NCBI RefSeq assembly: GCF_964275005.1
Contig: NC_092706.1
Location: forward strand, 25,268,942-25,332,941
DNA from: Diadema setosum
Lineage: Eukaryota; Echinodermata; Echinoidea; Diadematoida; Diadematidae
DNA: 64,000 nt
Reading direction: 5' to 3'
The first letter of the stretch is position 1. Each line of letters starts with the position of its first letter. The translations under genes and the position numbers were made by a program. Shown here piece by piece: positions 50,521 to 62,632 of the stretch. A model generated the notes under the pieces. The model saw only the letters and a list, made by a program, of their open reading frames with translations. It searched no databases and was not told the DNA's origin.

Positions 50521-52549
50521 ACGTGTCTTCTTTTCATTGTGATTTCATTGTACAATGTAGTTCATTTTCATTTCAAAGTTTCGTTTCATCAGTTCAGTCT
50601 ATTAGTAGTGTTTGTATTCTTGCCCGTCGACCATTCTTCCATCTTCACTTTATCCAATTACAGTATCGCTGTAACTTAAGATGGAATAGCTATATCTCAG
50701 AATTTTGTCTACGTTCATATTTACATTTCTTATTCTATTCCTACCAGTCCCTTTCCCTGTCCATACATCAAGTCATAAGTTGCCACAAGCGGCTCAGCTG
50801 TAAACCAGTTTAACCCAAGAGTATCGCCATTGACATTGTCATGCTGGTTGTCTATGCTTCCCCCACCAATTCTGTCAGTAGGGCCTATCCGAGATATCCA
50901 CGTATACGCGTTTATGCTCTTGTCTTAGCAGCGTTAAAGTCGTGGATGAAGAAAATAATGTAAATGACTGGTAATGTGTTTTAAAGTGGAGTTATATGAG
51001 CTTATAGATTAGCTATCAAAAGGCAAAAGTCTCATTCCACCTTACATTAAGTTTGCATATTGTTCAAACAGATGAGAAATCATAAAGAATATATCAATTT
51101 CAAGAAACAACGAAAACAATGCCCATATAATATGAATGTTTGCCTCATCGTCAATGCTGATGGGAATTTAAATGCGCTACACGTGCATGCATTTTCTAAT
51201 TTGAACGCCCCCTATTTCACGTCTATCTGAAAAACTCATGATATCGCATGCTGATGAAATTAAATTGAATGTACTAGATACTTTTTTGTATGTTGATATT
51301 GGTGATCTTTCAAATTCACTCGAACTTGAACGATGGCATCTTTCAATCAAATGCAAATCTGATGAAATTGGGTGGGAAAACCTATATTTGCACTGCTCCA
51401 AAAATGGTAGTCAAGACGATACGTGTTCGAGGACTGGTCTAGTACAGAGACATTGATCCTATAGTGCAGCACTGCCATACAGGGGCTTTTAACTGCATTG
51501 CACACCCTCCTTGTGCCACTTCTTTTTCCCTTCTTTTCCATTCTCCTCCCTTGAAAGACTGCATTCAATAATGACAAACTGGTTAATAATGTTACAATAC
51601 TATTACAGGCAGAATACCCTGTCTATACGTTAGATCAGCCGTGGGAAGGAAGCGGCCGAGCCGGAGGGAGAGTGTTGGCGGGAGTGTCTCCCTTCCTGCG
51701 ACAGGGATCCTAGCAACAGGCTGTAAATCTTGCGAGCTGGTGCATACTTTGAAGATTGTTCCGATATATAAGGCTTGGGTGGTTGGAAATCAATTTGTTA
51801 AGAGTGTTATTTAAATGCCTTTAATCTTTTCAGGTTTGTGAGCTTCAGAGAGATGGATAGGGGAGAGAGGGGGGGGGGGGGGGAGGAGAGGAGTATCATG
51901 CTTACTACGTGAGACTTGGTTGGCTTGAAAGATAGTTCAGTACGTTCATAATGTTGTAGGCAATGTTGTAAGTTTTGCTTACCCCCCCCCCCAAAAAAAA
52001 AAAAAAAATCACATTTGTATATTAAAGAAAATATACAAAAAATCACATGCATAGCACTAAAATTATCTTCTTCAAAGTCTCGAGGAATACAAAGTAGCGT
52101 CAACATACTGCAGTGCGCCAAATATCAAGGGAATATGTCTTTATACATCTTTCAAGAAATTTTGGTGTTATATATTTTCTATAAGTCTTCATACCAGTTT
52201 ACTATCTTGACACTATAAACTCCTATCTCGTCTCCCTCCGGCAGCGAAGGCACACACGTTTGCAGAAAAAAAAAAATCTATGAGGCATTAATTAAAAAAT
52301 TTAAGAGCTACTTGCTGGAGTTGAGAGAAATGTTGATAAAAGTATCTGTCCCATTCGTTTGAAGAATTGTCTGGCTGAGGTTTCAGATAGATAGATGGCG
52401 CTCTTCACCTAAGGAACGTATCTTCGGATCTCTCCAAATCAGCCAGGGAATTTTTCATTTTTGTACCCTTCACTTTGTTAATTCACCACCTCGAACATTT
52501 ACAACTGTTTTCACTGTGTTCTTCTGAGCCGACTAGACGACTTTCAAAG
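50521..52549. other. Intergenic stretch before the LINE complex
   Basis: Contains poly-G at 51870-51882, poly-C/poly-A at 51985-52008 and a GC-richer part at 51640-51720. It may include the 5' region of the LINE whose ORF1 starts at 52550. No host gene recognised. Confidence 0.35.
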
Positions 52550-53497
52550 ATGATGAGTCAGCGAAGGCCCACCAGATCTCAAGTTATAAAAACGACCCCA
52601 CCAACACCAGCGAGCGGGCTCCAACCCAACAGTGCACCCCCTGCTCCAAAGCAGGCGAGCGGAGCCACTGCAACAGGATCGCCCGGTGCCAGCCCGACAA
52701 GGACCCCTGGAGAGTCTGCAAGCCATAATATCGACAGATCTCCATTGCCCGCCAACAACCCGGACACAGTGCAACAGGGTGTCCATTCAGATGCATCGGA
52801 CCATGATATATCTATTGAAACGACCCTTTCTCCGGCACTCGAGGCATGCTTTCAGCGGATGAGCGACAAGTTTGAAAGGATGCTTAGAAAGGTGTCCGAT
52901 AATCTTATCACAAAGCTGAGTGAAATGGAGAGCAACTTCAACAGGTCTTTGCTTGCCGAGAGGAAGCGGATCGACACCCTCGAGAAACAGCAGGCGGAGA
53001 TGAAAACGACAATCGACGAGCTGAGGAAGGAGGCAGATGACCTTCGAGCCCGGACCATCATCTGCGAAGCCGCCGTCAACAAGAGTGAGCGTTTCCTGAG
53101 GAGAAACAACGTGAGAATCGTCGGGATTCCCGAAGCTCCACCAGGAGACGAGCGAGAGGACTGCATCCAGGCTTCGGAAAAGATCCTTCGCGACAAATTC
53201 AACATCACAGCCAAAGTGGAACGCGCTCATCGTGACGGTCTTAAATCGAAGGACCGTCCACGTCACATCCTAGTGAAGCTGTTGTCCTACCGGGACAAAA
53301 TGGATGTGATGCGCAGCTGCAGAAATGTGTTGAAGAACGAAAACTACTTCATCATCGATGATCTAACAGCAGTCGACCTCGCGGAAAAAAAGAGGTGGTC
53401 AAAGCAGGTCCAACAGCTCTACAGTTCGGGAACAAAACTCCGCTTCTACGCCGGGAAGTGGCGCCAGCTCGGTGGCGCCCCGTATGTATTTGAGTAA
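52550..53497 (+). CDS. LINE ORF1-like protein (coiled coil plus RRM-type RNA-binding)
   Basis: About 315 residues from MMSQRRPTRSQ. Order: Pro/Ser-rich N-terminus, a long coiled coil (about 105-185), then the L1 ORF1p-type RRM and C-terminal domain: RRNNVRIVGIPE, KILRDKFNI, RHILVKLLSYRDKMDVMRSC and ENYFIIDDLTAVDLAEKKRW, ending PYVFE. This is the Transposase_22 family, which coats LINE RNA as a trimer and acts as a chaperone. Intact. The start is chosen where the Met-Met begins the basic segment; an upstream in-frame ATG at 52475 is possible. GC and codon use are clearly richer than in the APE/RT frames downstream, so it may come from a different LINE. Confidence 0.8.
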   Translation: MMSQRRPTRSQVIKTTPPTPASGLQPNSAPPAPKQASGATATGSPGASPTRTPGESASHNIDRSPLPANNPDTVQQGVHSDASDHDISIETTLSPALEACFQRMSDKFERMLRKVSDNLITKLSEMESNFNRSLLAERKRIDTLEKQQAEMKTTIDELRKEADDLRARTIICEAAVNKSERFLRRNNVRIVGIPEAPPGDEREDCIQASEKILRDKFNITAKVERAHRDGLKSKDRPRHILVKLLSYRDKMDVMRSCRNVLKNENYFIIDDLTAVDLAEKKRWSKQVQQLYSSGTKLRFYAGKWRQLGGAPYVFE

Positions 53498-54156
53498 ACG
53501 TTCTGTATTTTTTTTTCTGATTGATATCCGATAAATGTACTGAATATATTATTATTTGAAATTAATATTGATGCAAAGTTTGTATAAATTATTATGATAC
53601 TGGATATTTGATATTACTTTGAATATTCTACTTATTGTGTTTATATTGCCCCGCTCTGATTATATTAATGTTTGACACATTATCCCAGCGTTAAGAATAA
53701 CATATAATTGTTTTTATATTTTTGATTTCCCTTTTTATGGATTAACATTTTTTCTTTTTTCCTCTTACGGTATGAATATACTAAATTTTATATTTATTTG
53801 AATTGATCTAGGTAAAGGGTTGTATTGAAATCTGAAATTTGGTGTTTTGATAAGTACAGATTATTTTCTTTTTTTCTTTTTTTGTTTTTGTTTCAAGCAT
53901 AATGAATACTGCAGTCTCCCCCGATAGTTGAGAACGTTCCAATTCGATCATGATCGTTCGCTCATTGTTTATGATGTGAGTGTAGCTTTTTTTCTCTCAA
54001 CCTAATTTGATACATCATAATGATGTATCTCCGAATGATTTTTTCTAAGGTATTGCATTGAATGATTGAGTGTTTTGTATTGTTTAGTTTTGGATAGGTT
54101 AAACAAATCTGATTGTAATCGTCCCCCATAAGTAAATCAGGTATTTGAATAATGTA

Positions 54157-56455
54157 TCCTTTTTTTTTTTTTCCATAATCTTTTATTGATTCCATATTCA
54201 ATACAATTTCATGATAAATCGAATCATATATATTACAAAATTCACGATTTAACAAAACACAATTATAATGAAATCAAAACCAAGCTGTACTTTCAGCAGG
54301 AACAGTGCATTAGCAAAGGAAATACAATTCACCGAGAAAAAAACAAAAACAACATACACTGCTTACTTGCTTTCATTAAAATCAAATGGCTCTGTCCTTT
54401 TAACATGACAGCGCATTCAAAAAAAAAAAAAAAAATATATATATATATTTATATTAAATGGAGCTGTACTTTCAGCGTAACGGTGCTTCATACAAAGAAA
54501 TATTTAACACATCAATATGCACCCAAATAAAATCGATATACAACCAAATGGAATCGATATTCCCATTAATCACCCCCCTCCCCCTCCCCCCTCCCTCTCC
54601 CCTCTACCCTTCCCCTCCCCTTCCCCCCTTCCCCGTGGACATCTGGCTCCGGGTCTTTCCATACTTATTTTCAAATTTTCCCATTTACTAAAATGAATGG
54701 TTAAAGTTCCCTTCATTGATGCTAATTTCTTTTCCTCAAATCTATCCTCTAAAATATTATTTTTTATTTCACGATATGTAGGCGGCTTTCCATATTCTCT
54801 ACTTTTAAAAATCAAGTATTTAACCAAAATTAAAATGTGATTTAACAACTGATGTTTTCCCCTATTATCCTCCTTCCACCCAAACAAAATTTCTTCCCAA
54901 GTACAATTTTTAAATTCAACATTCTCTATCATTTCTTCACATGATTCCCAGAGTAATTTCACATGCTCACAAATATAAAATAAGTGTTTGTATGTTTCTT
55001 CTTCTTTTTCACAAAAAGAGCATAAATTACTTGCAGTAAAACCAAACCTGTAAAGATGGTGATTTGTATAAACAATACCATGCATCAGTTTAAACTGAAA
55101 CTCTCTTAATCGGCTATTTAATGTACATTGTCTTGGCCTTAAAAATATATTTTGTATCTCCTTGACAGAAAACCCATAATTTTGATTAATTCTATCAAAA
55201 ATCAATACTGCACTTTCTTTTTCCTTAAGAAATTGCAAATACATTTGTTTTGATCTTAAATTGCTAATGGCGATTGTTTTCCCTCCTATAATAAAATCAG
55301 TTTCCAAAATATCTTTTTCTTTTTCTTTCATATTTCTCCTCCAACCCATCGGTATATTTTCATAAATACATCTTAACAAAAAAATATCTTTAACTCCTAA
55401 ACCTAAATCTCTAAAATATCTATCACATTTCAATTCACCATTATTTCCTAAAATATGTTTTAATCTATAAACTCCATTTTTATACATACTTTCATCATAT
55501 ATACAACTTCTATTCAATCGTATATATTTATTATTAAATATTATAACATTACCACTATACAAACTACTACTAACATTACTTCTCATTTGTTTCGTTTGTA
55601 CCCACACTTCTAATAAATCCCTATAAAATAATGGAGCTCTCACTTTCAACAGCGCTGGTAAATAATCACACAAAAATATAAATTCTCCTCCTATATCTCT
55701 CGTAACAAAATTAAAATATTGCTTCCATTTCATATTTTCATCTTTATTAAGAAGTTTCTTAACCCACATAATTCGCTGTGCTTTAACTAAATCAACAAAA
55801 TTCATCATTTTTAACCCACCTTGTCTATAATCTAAAAACAATATATCTTTTTTAATTTTATCTCTTTTTCCTTTCCATATAAAATCAAAAACCAATTTGT
55901 CTAAAGAATCAAAAACCCACCTAGGAACTGGAGTGAGAGAAGCTCGATATATAACTTTTGAATAAATATGTACTTTGAGTAATTGAATCTTTCCCATCAA
56001 AGTTAAATCTCTTTGTTTCCAGAAATTCAAAAGAACTTTTATCTTACTCAAAATCTCTTTATAATTCATATTTTCCTTCGTTCCTTCATCTAAAGAAAAG
56101 AAAACCCCAAGTATCTTCACAAAATCAACTGTTTCTCCAAAATTAGTATCTAATTTCAAATACTGATATAATCCCAATCTTAATACTTTAGTCTTATCCA
56201 TATTTACCTTTAATCCCGACATTTTTTCAAATTCTTCAAACACCATCTTTAACCTATAAATTGATTTCTCATTACGTATAAAAATAGTCATATCATCTGC
56301 ATATAAAACTAATTTAATTTCCTCCTCTCCAAACTTTATTCCTTGTACAGAATTATCCCTTCGTAATCTATGCGCCATTATTTCCATGCATAAAATAAAT
56401 AAATAAATGGTAAGAATCGATAGGCACTGTTACACCCCGAATTAAAATCGATCAA
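54157..56455 (-). mobile_element. L1-like LINE, 5'-truncated, inserted in reverse
   Basis: Minus-strand reading: from an RGV box near 56435 through YLFILCMEIMAHRLRRD, the catalytic YADD in LVLYADDMTIF and the L1-type C-terminal half (FWKQRDLTLMGKIQLLKVHI, FDFIWKGKRDKIKKDI, QGGLKMMNF), to a Gly/Arg-rich end near 54570. Its 3' end is a poly-A tail, seen as T15 at 54159-54173 on plus. The N-terminal endonuclease and most fingers are missing, the usual outcome of truncated target-primed reverse transcription. GAATAATGT before the T run and GAATATTATGT after the 5' end could be a decayed target duplication. It lies between the ORF1 and APE/RT frames of opposite orientation. Confidence 0.8.
54570..56387 (-). 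CDS. L1-like reverse transcriptase, C-terminal part
   Basis: 605 residues in one frame from an internal Met. The YADD catalytic box is about 30 residues in, followed by the thumb and a long C-terminal domain including a Cys/His-like cluster (FTASNLCSFCEKEEETYKHL, then FYICEHVKLLW), the zinc-knuckle of L1/Tx1 elements. Homology continues upstream of this Met (YLFILC) and the frame changes at an (ATTT)n run near 56400. It lacks the endonuclease, so it could not retrotranspose by itself. Confidence 0.8.
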   Translation of the reverse strand: MEIMAHRLRRDNSVQGIKFGEEEIKLVLYADDMTIFIRNEKSIYRLKMVFEEFEKMSGLKVNMDKTKVLRLGLYQYLKLDTNFGETVDFVKILGVFFSLDEGTKENMNYKEILSKIKVLLNFWKQRDLTLMGKIQLLKVHIYSKVIYRASLTPVPRWVFDSLDKLVFDFIWKGKRDKIKKDILFLDYRQGGLKMMNFVDLVKAQRIMWVKKLLNKDENMKWKQYFNFVTRDIGGEFIFLCDYLPALLKVRAPLFYRDLLEVWVQTKQMRSNVSSSLYSGNVIIFNNKYIRLNRSCIYDESMYKNGVYRLKHILGNNGELKCDRYFRDLGLGVKDIFLLRCIYENIPMGWRRNMKEKEKDILETDFIIGGKTIAISNLRSKQMYLQFLKEKESAVLIFDRINQNYGFSVKEIQNIFLRPRQCTLNSRLREFQFKLMHGIVYTNHHLYRFGFTASNLCSFCEKEEETYKHLFYICEHVKLLWESCEEMIENVEFKNCTWEEILFGWKEDNRGKHQLLNHILILVKYLIFKSREYGKPPTYREIKNNILEDRFEEKKLASMKGTLTIHFSKWENLKISMERPGARCPRGRGEGEGKGRGEREGGGGGG

Positions 56456-57589
56456 GGAATATTATGTCGCAACTATGCTGTGAGATTGGAATATCTTTTC
56501 TGTTTTTGTTCTTTCTTACGGTCGAAGTTTGATTTTGTTCTTTTCTTGTCTTTTTGCAAAGTGTTATTTCCTTTATATCTTATCTTATGGCCCAATTTAC
56601 TCATCAATTTAAAGAGTTACTCAGTAACCACGCTCTGATATACAAACGACCATTCTAGATATCTTCATCAATACCCTGACTTGCAATCGATTGTGGATTT
56701 TTTTTTTTTAATCGTATGGCTCGATGTATTAATCAAGGTAAAGGGTTACTCAGTAACCACGTTCTGATTTGCAACCGATCATGATTCAATGTTATTATCG
56801 AAACTTTAACGTGTCATGGATCGTAAAATATCTAGCTATTTTTTTATTTTTTTTATGAGATGTGAATACCGTTATTTTGTTGTCAATTTTTTTTTCTTTT
56901 ATTGTCTAAATATTGAAATTGGTTTATTAAAGTACAGAATAGTGTTATATTTTTCTTAGTTTTTTTTGTATGAATTAACCGATTTATTAAGTTAGTAATT
57001 ATGTTTTAGTAATATATCCTTTTGCATTTATACAATCTCTGTACTGATATTGAGAGGTCTTTTATTTTTTTTTTAAATGTAGTTGTATTCCATGTTAATA
57101 GATTGGAAATTTGCAGTAACCCTGACACTACACATAAATCCTGTATTTATTTTAATTTTTCTGTTTGTAATAGATTAGGAAATTTTCATAATATGCCTTT
57201 TAGGCAATAAAAGATTAGGATATAGTTATGATTGATTTAGTAAGAAACATTATTATTATTATTATTTCTTTTTTTGATATCCTTCTTTTTTCTCTGTCCC
57301 ATAATAATTTTGATTTTATGAGATTTGATTACAAACTTTTTTTCAACATTTTTTTTCTCTTTTCGTTGCTTCCAGGAAAGATCTGTTATTAATAATTGTA
57401 CGTAATAATGGTACATTAACTTTTTTGTGTGTGTGATAGTTATTGATAGGTAATGAAAGTACCAATGAAATTAGTGAATGGTACAAATTCTAAGATTGTA
57501 GTTTGAACATAAGGTTATTTTACTCCTGTGCTCCTTTGGAGAGACCGATGTGACTCCTTAAATTGATAGATGTGTAAGTCCCCTTATGA

Positions 57590-57722
57590 CGTTGATGTGT
57601 ATGAGTACATTGTATGTGTGTGCGTCTTTATATGAACGTGTGTGTGTGTGTTTGCGTGTATGTTTGTGTATGTGTTTGTATGCATGTGTTTGTATGTACC
57701 ATGTGTGTGTGTATGTATGTAC
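57590..57722. repeat. TG/TATG microsatellite
   Basis: Imperfect TGTGTATG repeats upstream of the APE/RT frame, matched by a similar array just downstream of it (61040-61235). Confidence 0.9.
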
Positions 57723-57835
57723 ACTCTTTCTTTTCATTCCCTCTTCTTCTTTCAACAGGTCAGTAGATTTCTCATTACAGGACGTGCGGTGGTTTTGTTA
57801 CGACCGTCAGGGTCTTCCAGCATTGAATCGATTTA

Positions 57836-60800
57836 ATGGCTGATTCGATATTTGATTTTGACTTCAGTCGTTTGAATGAACAGGATTTTCATGATTTATT
57901 TGTATTTGATTCAAATGACCAGAATGCTACTGCTTCACTGTCATTTGACAACCTAATATCTAAAGATATTAATTTTCATACAAATGATATTTTTAATGAT
58001 AAATTTCAAGATATTTCTTCGCCATATGTCACTGTTAATCAATTAAAGTCCAAAGATGTTAGCGAAAAGTTCTCCCTGATGCATATGAATATAAGAAGTT
58101 TAAATAAAAACTTTGAAAATTTGCGTATTTTTTTAGATAATTTTACAGACTCATTTTTTTCTGTAATTGGGCTCACAGAAACATGGCTCACTGATAATAC
58201 TGCCTCTTTATTTAATCTCCCAGGATATCATTTGATAAATAACGACAGATATAATAGAAGTGGTGGGGGTGTTGCCTTCTATGTTAAATCCAATTTTGAT
58301 TTTTTCATTCGAAAAGATATCTGTCGAATGGAAAGTTTTGTTGAATCCTTATTTATAGAAATCAAAGTGCCTAATCGGAAAGATATTTTATTAGGCGTAA
58401 TATACAGGCCCCCTGATGCTAATATGAAATTATTTTTTGATTATTTTAATGAATTATTACAAGAATCTTCAGTTTTGAATAAGGAATGTTATTTAATGGG
58501 TGACTTTAATATTGATTTAAGTAAATGTAATGATTCTTATTATCCCGAGGAATTTCTCAATATTATGCTCTCTGCATATTTCTCACCCTTGATATCAAAA
58601 CCAACCCGTGTAACAGAACAATCTGCCACTTTAATAGATAATATTTTTTGTAATGTAAACCCTTTTCCTGATTCTGCTATTATACTTACGGATATATCTG
58701 ATCATTATGCTATTTATATGTGTTCATCTTTACAGTTAAAGACAAAAATACCTCAGAATTATGAAAGAAGGCGTAAGTTTACACCTCAGAATATAGCCCA
58801 GTTTCAGGAATCTTTGATGGAAATTGACTGGTCTGACTTACATGTGGTGCAAGATACGAATGTAGCTTATGAACTTTTTATAAATAAGATTGTTACTTTG
58901 TTAGATACACATATTCCATTAGTTAAAAAGAAGTTGGGTAGTTACAAACGTGATCCAAGATTGCCATGGGTGTCAAAGTCATTATTACGTTCAATTAATC
59001 GTAAAAATAATTTGTATTATGTAAGTAAGGCTAAAAAAACACAGCAATCCCGTGATAAGTATAGGGCATATAAAAATACTCTCACTATGGTATTGCGTAG
59101 AGAAAAAAGGAATTATTATATGAGAAAATTAGATTTGTTTAAAAATGATATGCGCAATACTTGGAAATTGATAAATGAAACATTGAATAAGCATAAGGAA
59201 AGAAATGTTATTTCTAAAATTAAGAATGATGGATTTGAAATAAAAGATTTACGTATGATAGCAGAAATATTTAATTCACATTTTTCAACTGTTGGCCGGA
59301 ATCTTTGTGCAAATATTCCGTTGTCTACTAAAGAATTCTATGATTATCTGGACGTAGGTAATCAAAATTCAATCTTTTTTTTTCCCTGTAACAGTATATG
59401 AGATTTTAGATATTGTTCATAATTTACCTTCTAAAAGAAGTTCTGGTTATGATGATATTGATAATATACTGTTAAAAAATATAATACCGTATATTGTTGA
59501 TCCTTTGTTTCACATTTTTAATCTATCAATATCACAAGGGCAGGTACCAGATGTTATGAAAATATCAAAAATAGTTCCAATTTTTAAAAAGGGTAATAGG
59601 GAAGAATTGAATAATTACAGACCTATTTCTCTTTTGCCTAATATATCTAAAATATTAGAAAAGATAATATATTCTCGAGTTATAGATTTTTTAAATAGAA
59701 ATGACATTTTGTCAAAATATCAATTTGGATTTCGCAAGAAACATAGCACAGCACATGCAATATTATCTTTCACTGAAAAAGTATCTCGAGCAATTGATAA
59801 GTTTCAACATACTGCAGGAATCTTCCTGGACCTCTCCAAGGCCTTCGACACGATTAACCACGACATTCTTCTTTATAAACTTAATCATTATGGTATACGT
59901 GGGAAGGCCTTGGAGTGGTTCAAAAGCTATTTGAAAGACAGAAAACCATTTGTTTGTATAAACAATGAAAAATCTTCTTTGCGGTCAGTTGATTGTGGAG
60001 TTCCACAAGGAAGTATACTAGGGCCGTTACTTTTTATTATCTACATCAATGATTTTCCAAAATCTTCAAATGTTCTTTCTTTTACATTATTTGCAGATGA
60101 TTCTAATCTTTTTTTTTCTCATTCAAATCCTCATACATTAGTTGATGTCATGAATATAGAATTGAACAAGATAATGCAATGGCTAAGAGCAAATAGATTA
60201 TCGCTTAATTTGAAGAAAACAAATGTGATGTTGTTTAGTAATACCCTTGATAAATTGCCACATGATATGATTTTTGAAAATGAAGTGATAAAACAGGTTT
60301 ATTCTGTCAGATTTCTTGGTGTAACTGTAGACAGTAAGCTTTCTTGGAAACAGCATATAGATTATATATGCCGCACTATTTCCAGTAACATAGGTGTAAT
60401 TAATAAAGTAAAGTTTTGTTTTTCTGTTAAAAAGTTGCTAATGTTATATTCAACGTTAATTTTACCTTATTTAACGTATGGAATTATAATATGGGGAAAT
60501 ACACATTCAACTTATTTGGATAGATTATTCTTGTTACAAAAAAAAGCACTTCGAGTAATATGTAATACCTCTAAATATTCCCATACTGACGGATTATTTG
60601 TGGAGAATAAGGTTTTAAAAGTAAGGGATTTCTATTATTATTTCCTTGGTCAATTTATGTACAGTTTGTATAATAAGTCACTTCCTTCAGTTTTTGAAAA
60701 TATGTTTAATAAGAATAAAAATATTCATAAATACTCCACTCGTCAAACAGATGAATATCATTTGCCCCTTACCCTAACTCTATTTACAAAATCCACGTTT

Positions 60801-60923
60801 ATCTACAGTGGCCCAAAATTTTGGAATTCCCTTGAGAAAAATATAAAAGATTCCATTAGTTTGAAATCATTCTCTAGTAATTTAAAGAAATATTTGATTA
60901 GCTCATATGTACCCCATGATTAG
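57836..60923 (+). CDS. LINE ORF2: APE endonuclease plus reverse transcriptase (CR1/L2-like group)
   Basis: The 5' part (57836-59401) holds the APE-type endonuclease: MHMNIRSLNKNFENL, VIGLTETWLTD, GGGVAFYVKS, GVIYRPPDA, YLMGDFNIDLS and ISDHYAIY, all catalytic or structural boxes present. The 3' part (59384-60923) holds the RT: NYRPISLLPNISKILEKII, FGFRKKHSTAHA, FLDLSKAFDTINHDILLYKL, GVPQGSILGPLLFIIYIND, the catalytic FADD (TLFADDSNLF) and the thumb (FLGVTVDSKLSWKQH). It ends with KFWNSLEKNIKD, FSSNLKKYL and a stop. The two parts are joined by one frame change at a T9 run (59375-59383); one base fewer would make a single 1028-residue ORF2. With only that defect, the copy is recent. It makes the nick and copies its RNA at the target. 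Confidence 0.85.
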
Positions 60924-61039
60924 TTTGACTGTTTGGAATTGTTGTTCTTTTTTCTTCTGCCTGTATCGAGAATGTTGACCTGCCCTTCGCTCTCTCTACT
61001 CTCCCTCTCCCCCTCCCGCCCTCTCTTTCCCTACTCTCT

Positions 61040-61240
61040 TCTGTGTGTGCACAATGTATGTGGATGCATACATGTGTGTGTACGTGCGTGTGTGTGCGTA
61101 TGTGTATGTGGGTACGTGTGTGTGCTTGTGTGTATGTGTATGTCTATGTCTATGTGTATGTGTGTATGTGTATGTCTATGTCTATGTGTATGTGTATATC
61201 TATGTCTATGTCTATGTGTATGTGTATACATGTGAAAGCG
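61040..61240. repeat. TG/TATG minisatellite in the LINE 3' region
   Basis: Tandem TATGTGTATGTC units over about 200 bases. Cys/Val/Met-rich and Thr/His-rich frames here are artefacts. Confidence 0.9.
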
Positions 61241-61675
61241 TATACACTGTACTTCATGTAACCATCCGATTTGATTGAATGAAAACTGTATACTTTCAAT
61301 GATTAGCTTGTACGGTACATGTATCGTTGTATTGTGTTATAAAGTCATATATAATTAATGTATTGTAGTAATGTAACGTAAGTGAGGGGACTGCAATCTA
61401 CAAGTTCGCTTTTTAGCAGCCCCTCAATTTCCATTTCCATGAAGTTCTTTTAAGAACCAATATGTATTATTATGTTCCAATATATGTAATCATGTCAAAG
61501 TGTATTACCTGTGTTTGATTGGAAATGAAAATAAAAAAACATGCATGTGAACATGCATGTGTGAAATGAAATGAAATAAATGAGATTATTCAAAAATATT
61601 CAAATTATGCCGGGTATCTGGATCCTTTCGCTTCTCAAGATCGCAATAAAAGAGCTTTCGATATTACACACAAAG

Positions 61676-61727
61676 ACACACACACACACACACACACTCA
61701 CAGACACACACACAAACAAACACACAA
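61676..61727. repeat. (CA)n microsatellite
   Basis: Imperfect CA repeats in the intergenic region upstream of the second receptor gene. Confidence 0.9.
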
Positions 61728-62039
61728 TGCACTTGCTATTGTACTAATTGCATCTCCTTGTCAATTAATCGCCGTTCATTGACAGAGTTTTCATCTCTGC
61801 AGCAATTTCATTCTCCGAAACTGTTACCACCAAAAATCATTTTAAACAAAACTGAAGGAGCATCAAAGACAGTGAGGTTTCATACATTTTGGACCTGGTT
61901 ACACTTGCACATTAGATGAGGTGGTGATATTCATCAAGTAATTCATACTTGAAATTGAAAATGTCTAAAAATCAGGAAGTTACCCACCCTTTAAGAAGTG
62001 ATCATTGCAGCCATATTTGATATACATTTAACATGAATT

Positions 62040-62405
62040 TTAAACTCCTGGCTGTATTTCTGCACCATATCCATTACTGTAGTATACACGCAAACAACTA
62101 GGTGACTGTGAAGGCCACCTCCCTTATTATATAGTTCTGTAAATCTCTTCTTTCCCCACTTCAACAAAACCGCTCTCGTTCTAACTATTCAATTTCACCG
62201 TATGCATTCAATTACATTTTGAATTAAACTGTGTGGAGTGGAGTTTCGCTTTCATTTCTCGCAGCATACGCGCCATAAAGTCCAGGGATGATTGGCCATC
62301 ACATCATATCACGTGATTCACAACAGAAGATGGGATGTTCGTGCGCATCAACCAAGCTCAGAACAGGGTGCGGTCGAGATGACGTGACAATCTCTCTTCT
62401 GTGGG
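62040..62405 (+). promoter_or_regulatory. Receptor gene promoter/5' region, copy 2
   Basis: Homologous to 18066-18430. It keeps the inverted CCAAT region (GATTGG, 62290), the E-box (ATCACGTGAT, 62318-62327) and CAGAACAGGGTGCGGTCGAG. The second E-box reads TGACGTGA here (62380-62387). After about 62405 the two copies diverge. Confidence 0.55.
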
Positions 62406-62632
62406 CTTTACTTTTACTTACTTTTACTTTTCCGGAACGATGGTGTAGGACAGAGCCTGTTCATCGATCAGGTAGAGTTATCTCTTGATGCTCTCTTTCC
62501 AATGAAGTTGAATTTGTTGGGACATGCTTCACCTTCTAGGTTACATGATTTAGCAGCGAGGTTGATGCAAAATGTTACTTATTCCACCTCAGATTATGTG
62601 CTTGTCAAAGAATGAACACGTAGAAAGAAGTC

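Larger units (their letters stand above)
53498..57835. other. Inter-ORF region of the LINE complex
   Basis: Outside the L1-like insertion this is very AT/T-rich. Two copies of GTTACTCAGTAACCACG lie about 134 bases apart (56614 and 56748), indicating a local duplication. A (TG)n/TATG array occupies 57590-57722 immediately before the APE/RT frame. No other coding frame. Confidence 0.45.
52450..61575 (+). mobile_element. LINE complex (ORF1, reverse L1-like insert, ORF2, 3' tail)
   Basis: If ORF1 and ORF2 belong together, this is one 9-kb region interrupted by the 2.3-kb L1-like insertion. The 3' end is marked by a short tandem tail (GAAAT)n at 61562-61578, as in CR1/L2 elements, preceded by AATAAA-like signals near 61530. 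The 5' end is not defined. The long inter-ORF gap and the composition mismatch leave open that ORF1 belongs to a separate LINE. Confidence 0.5.

Noticed and set aside
51238-51456. A 72-codon frame in the intergenic region
   Set aside because: No family resemblance, overlaps a frame on the other strand, and no promoter or splice context.
60933-61278. Cys/Val/Met-rich frames after the LINE ORF2
   Set aside because: They translate a TG/TATG minisatellite and have no relation to a protein family.
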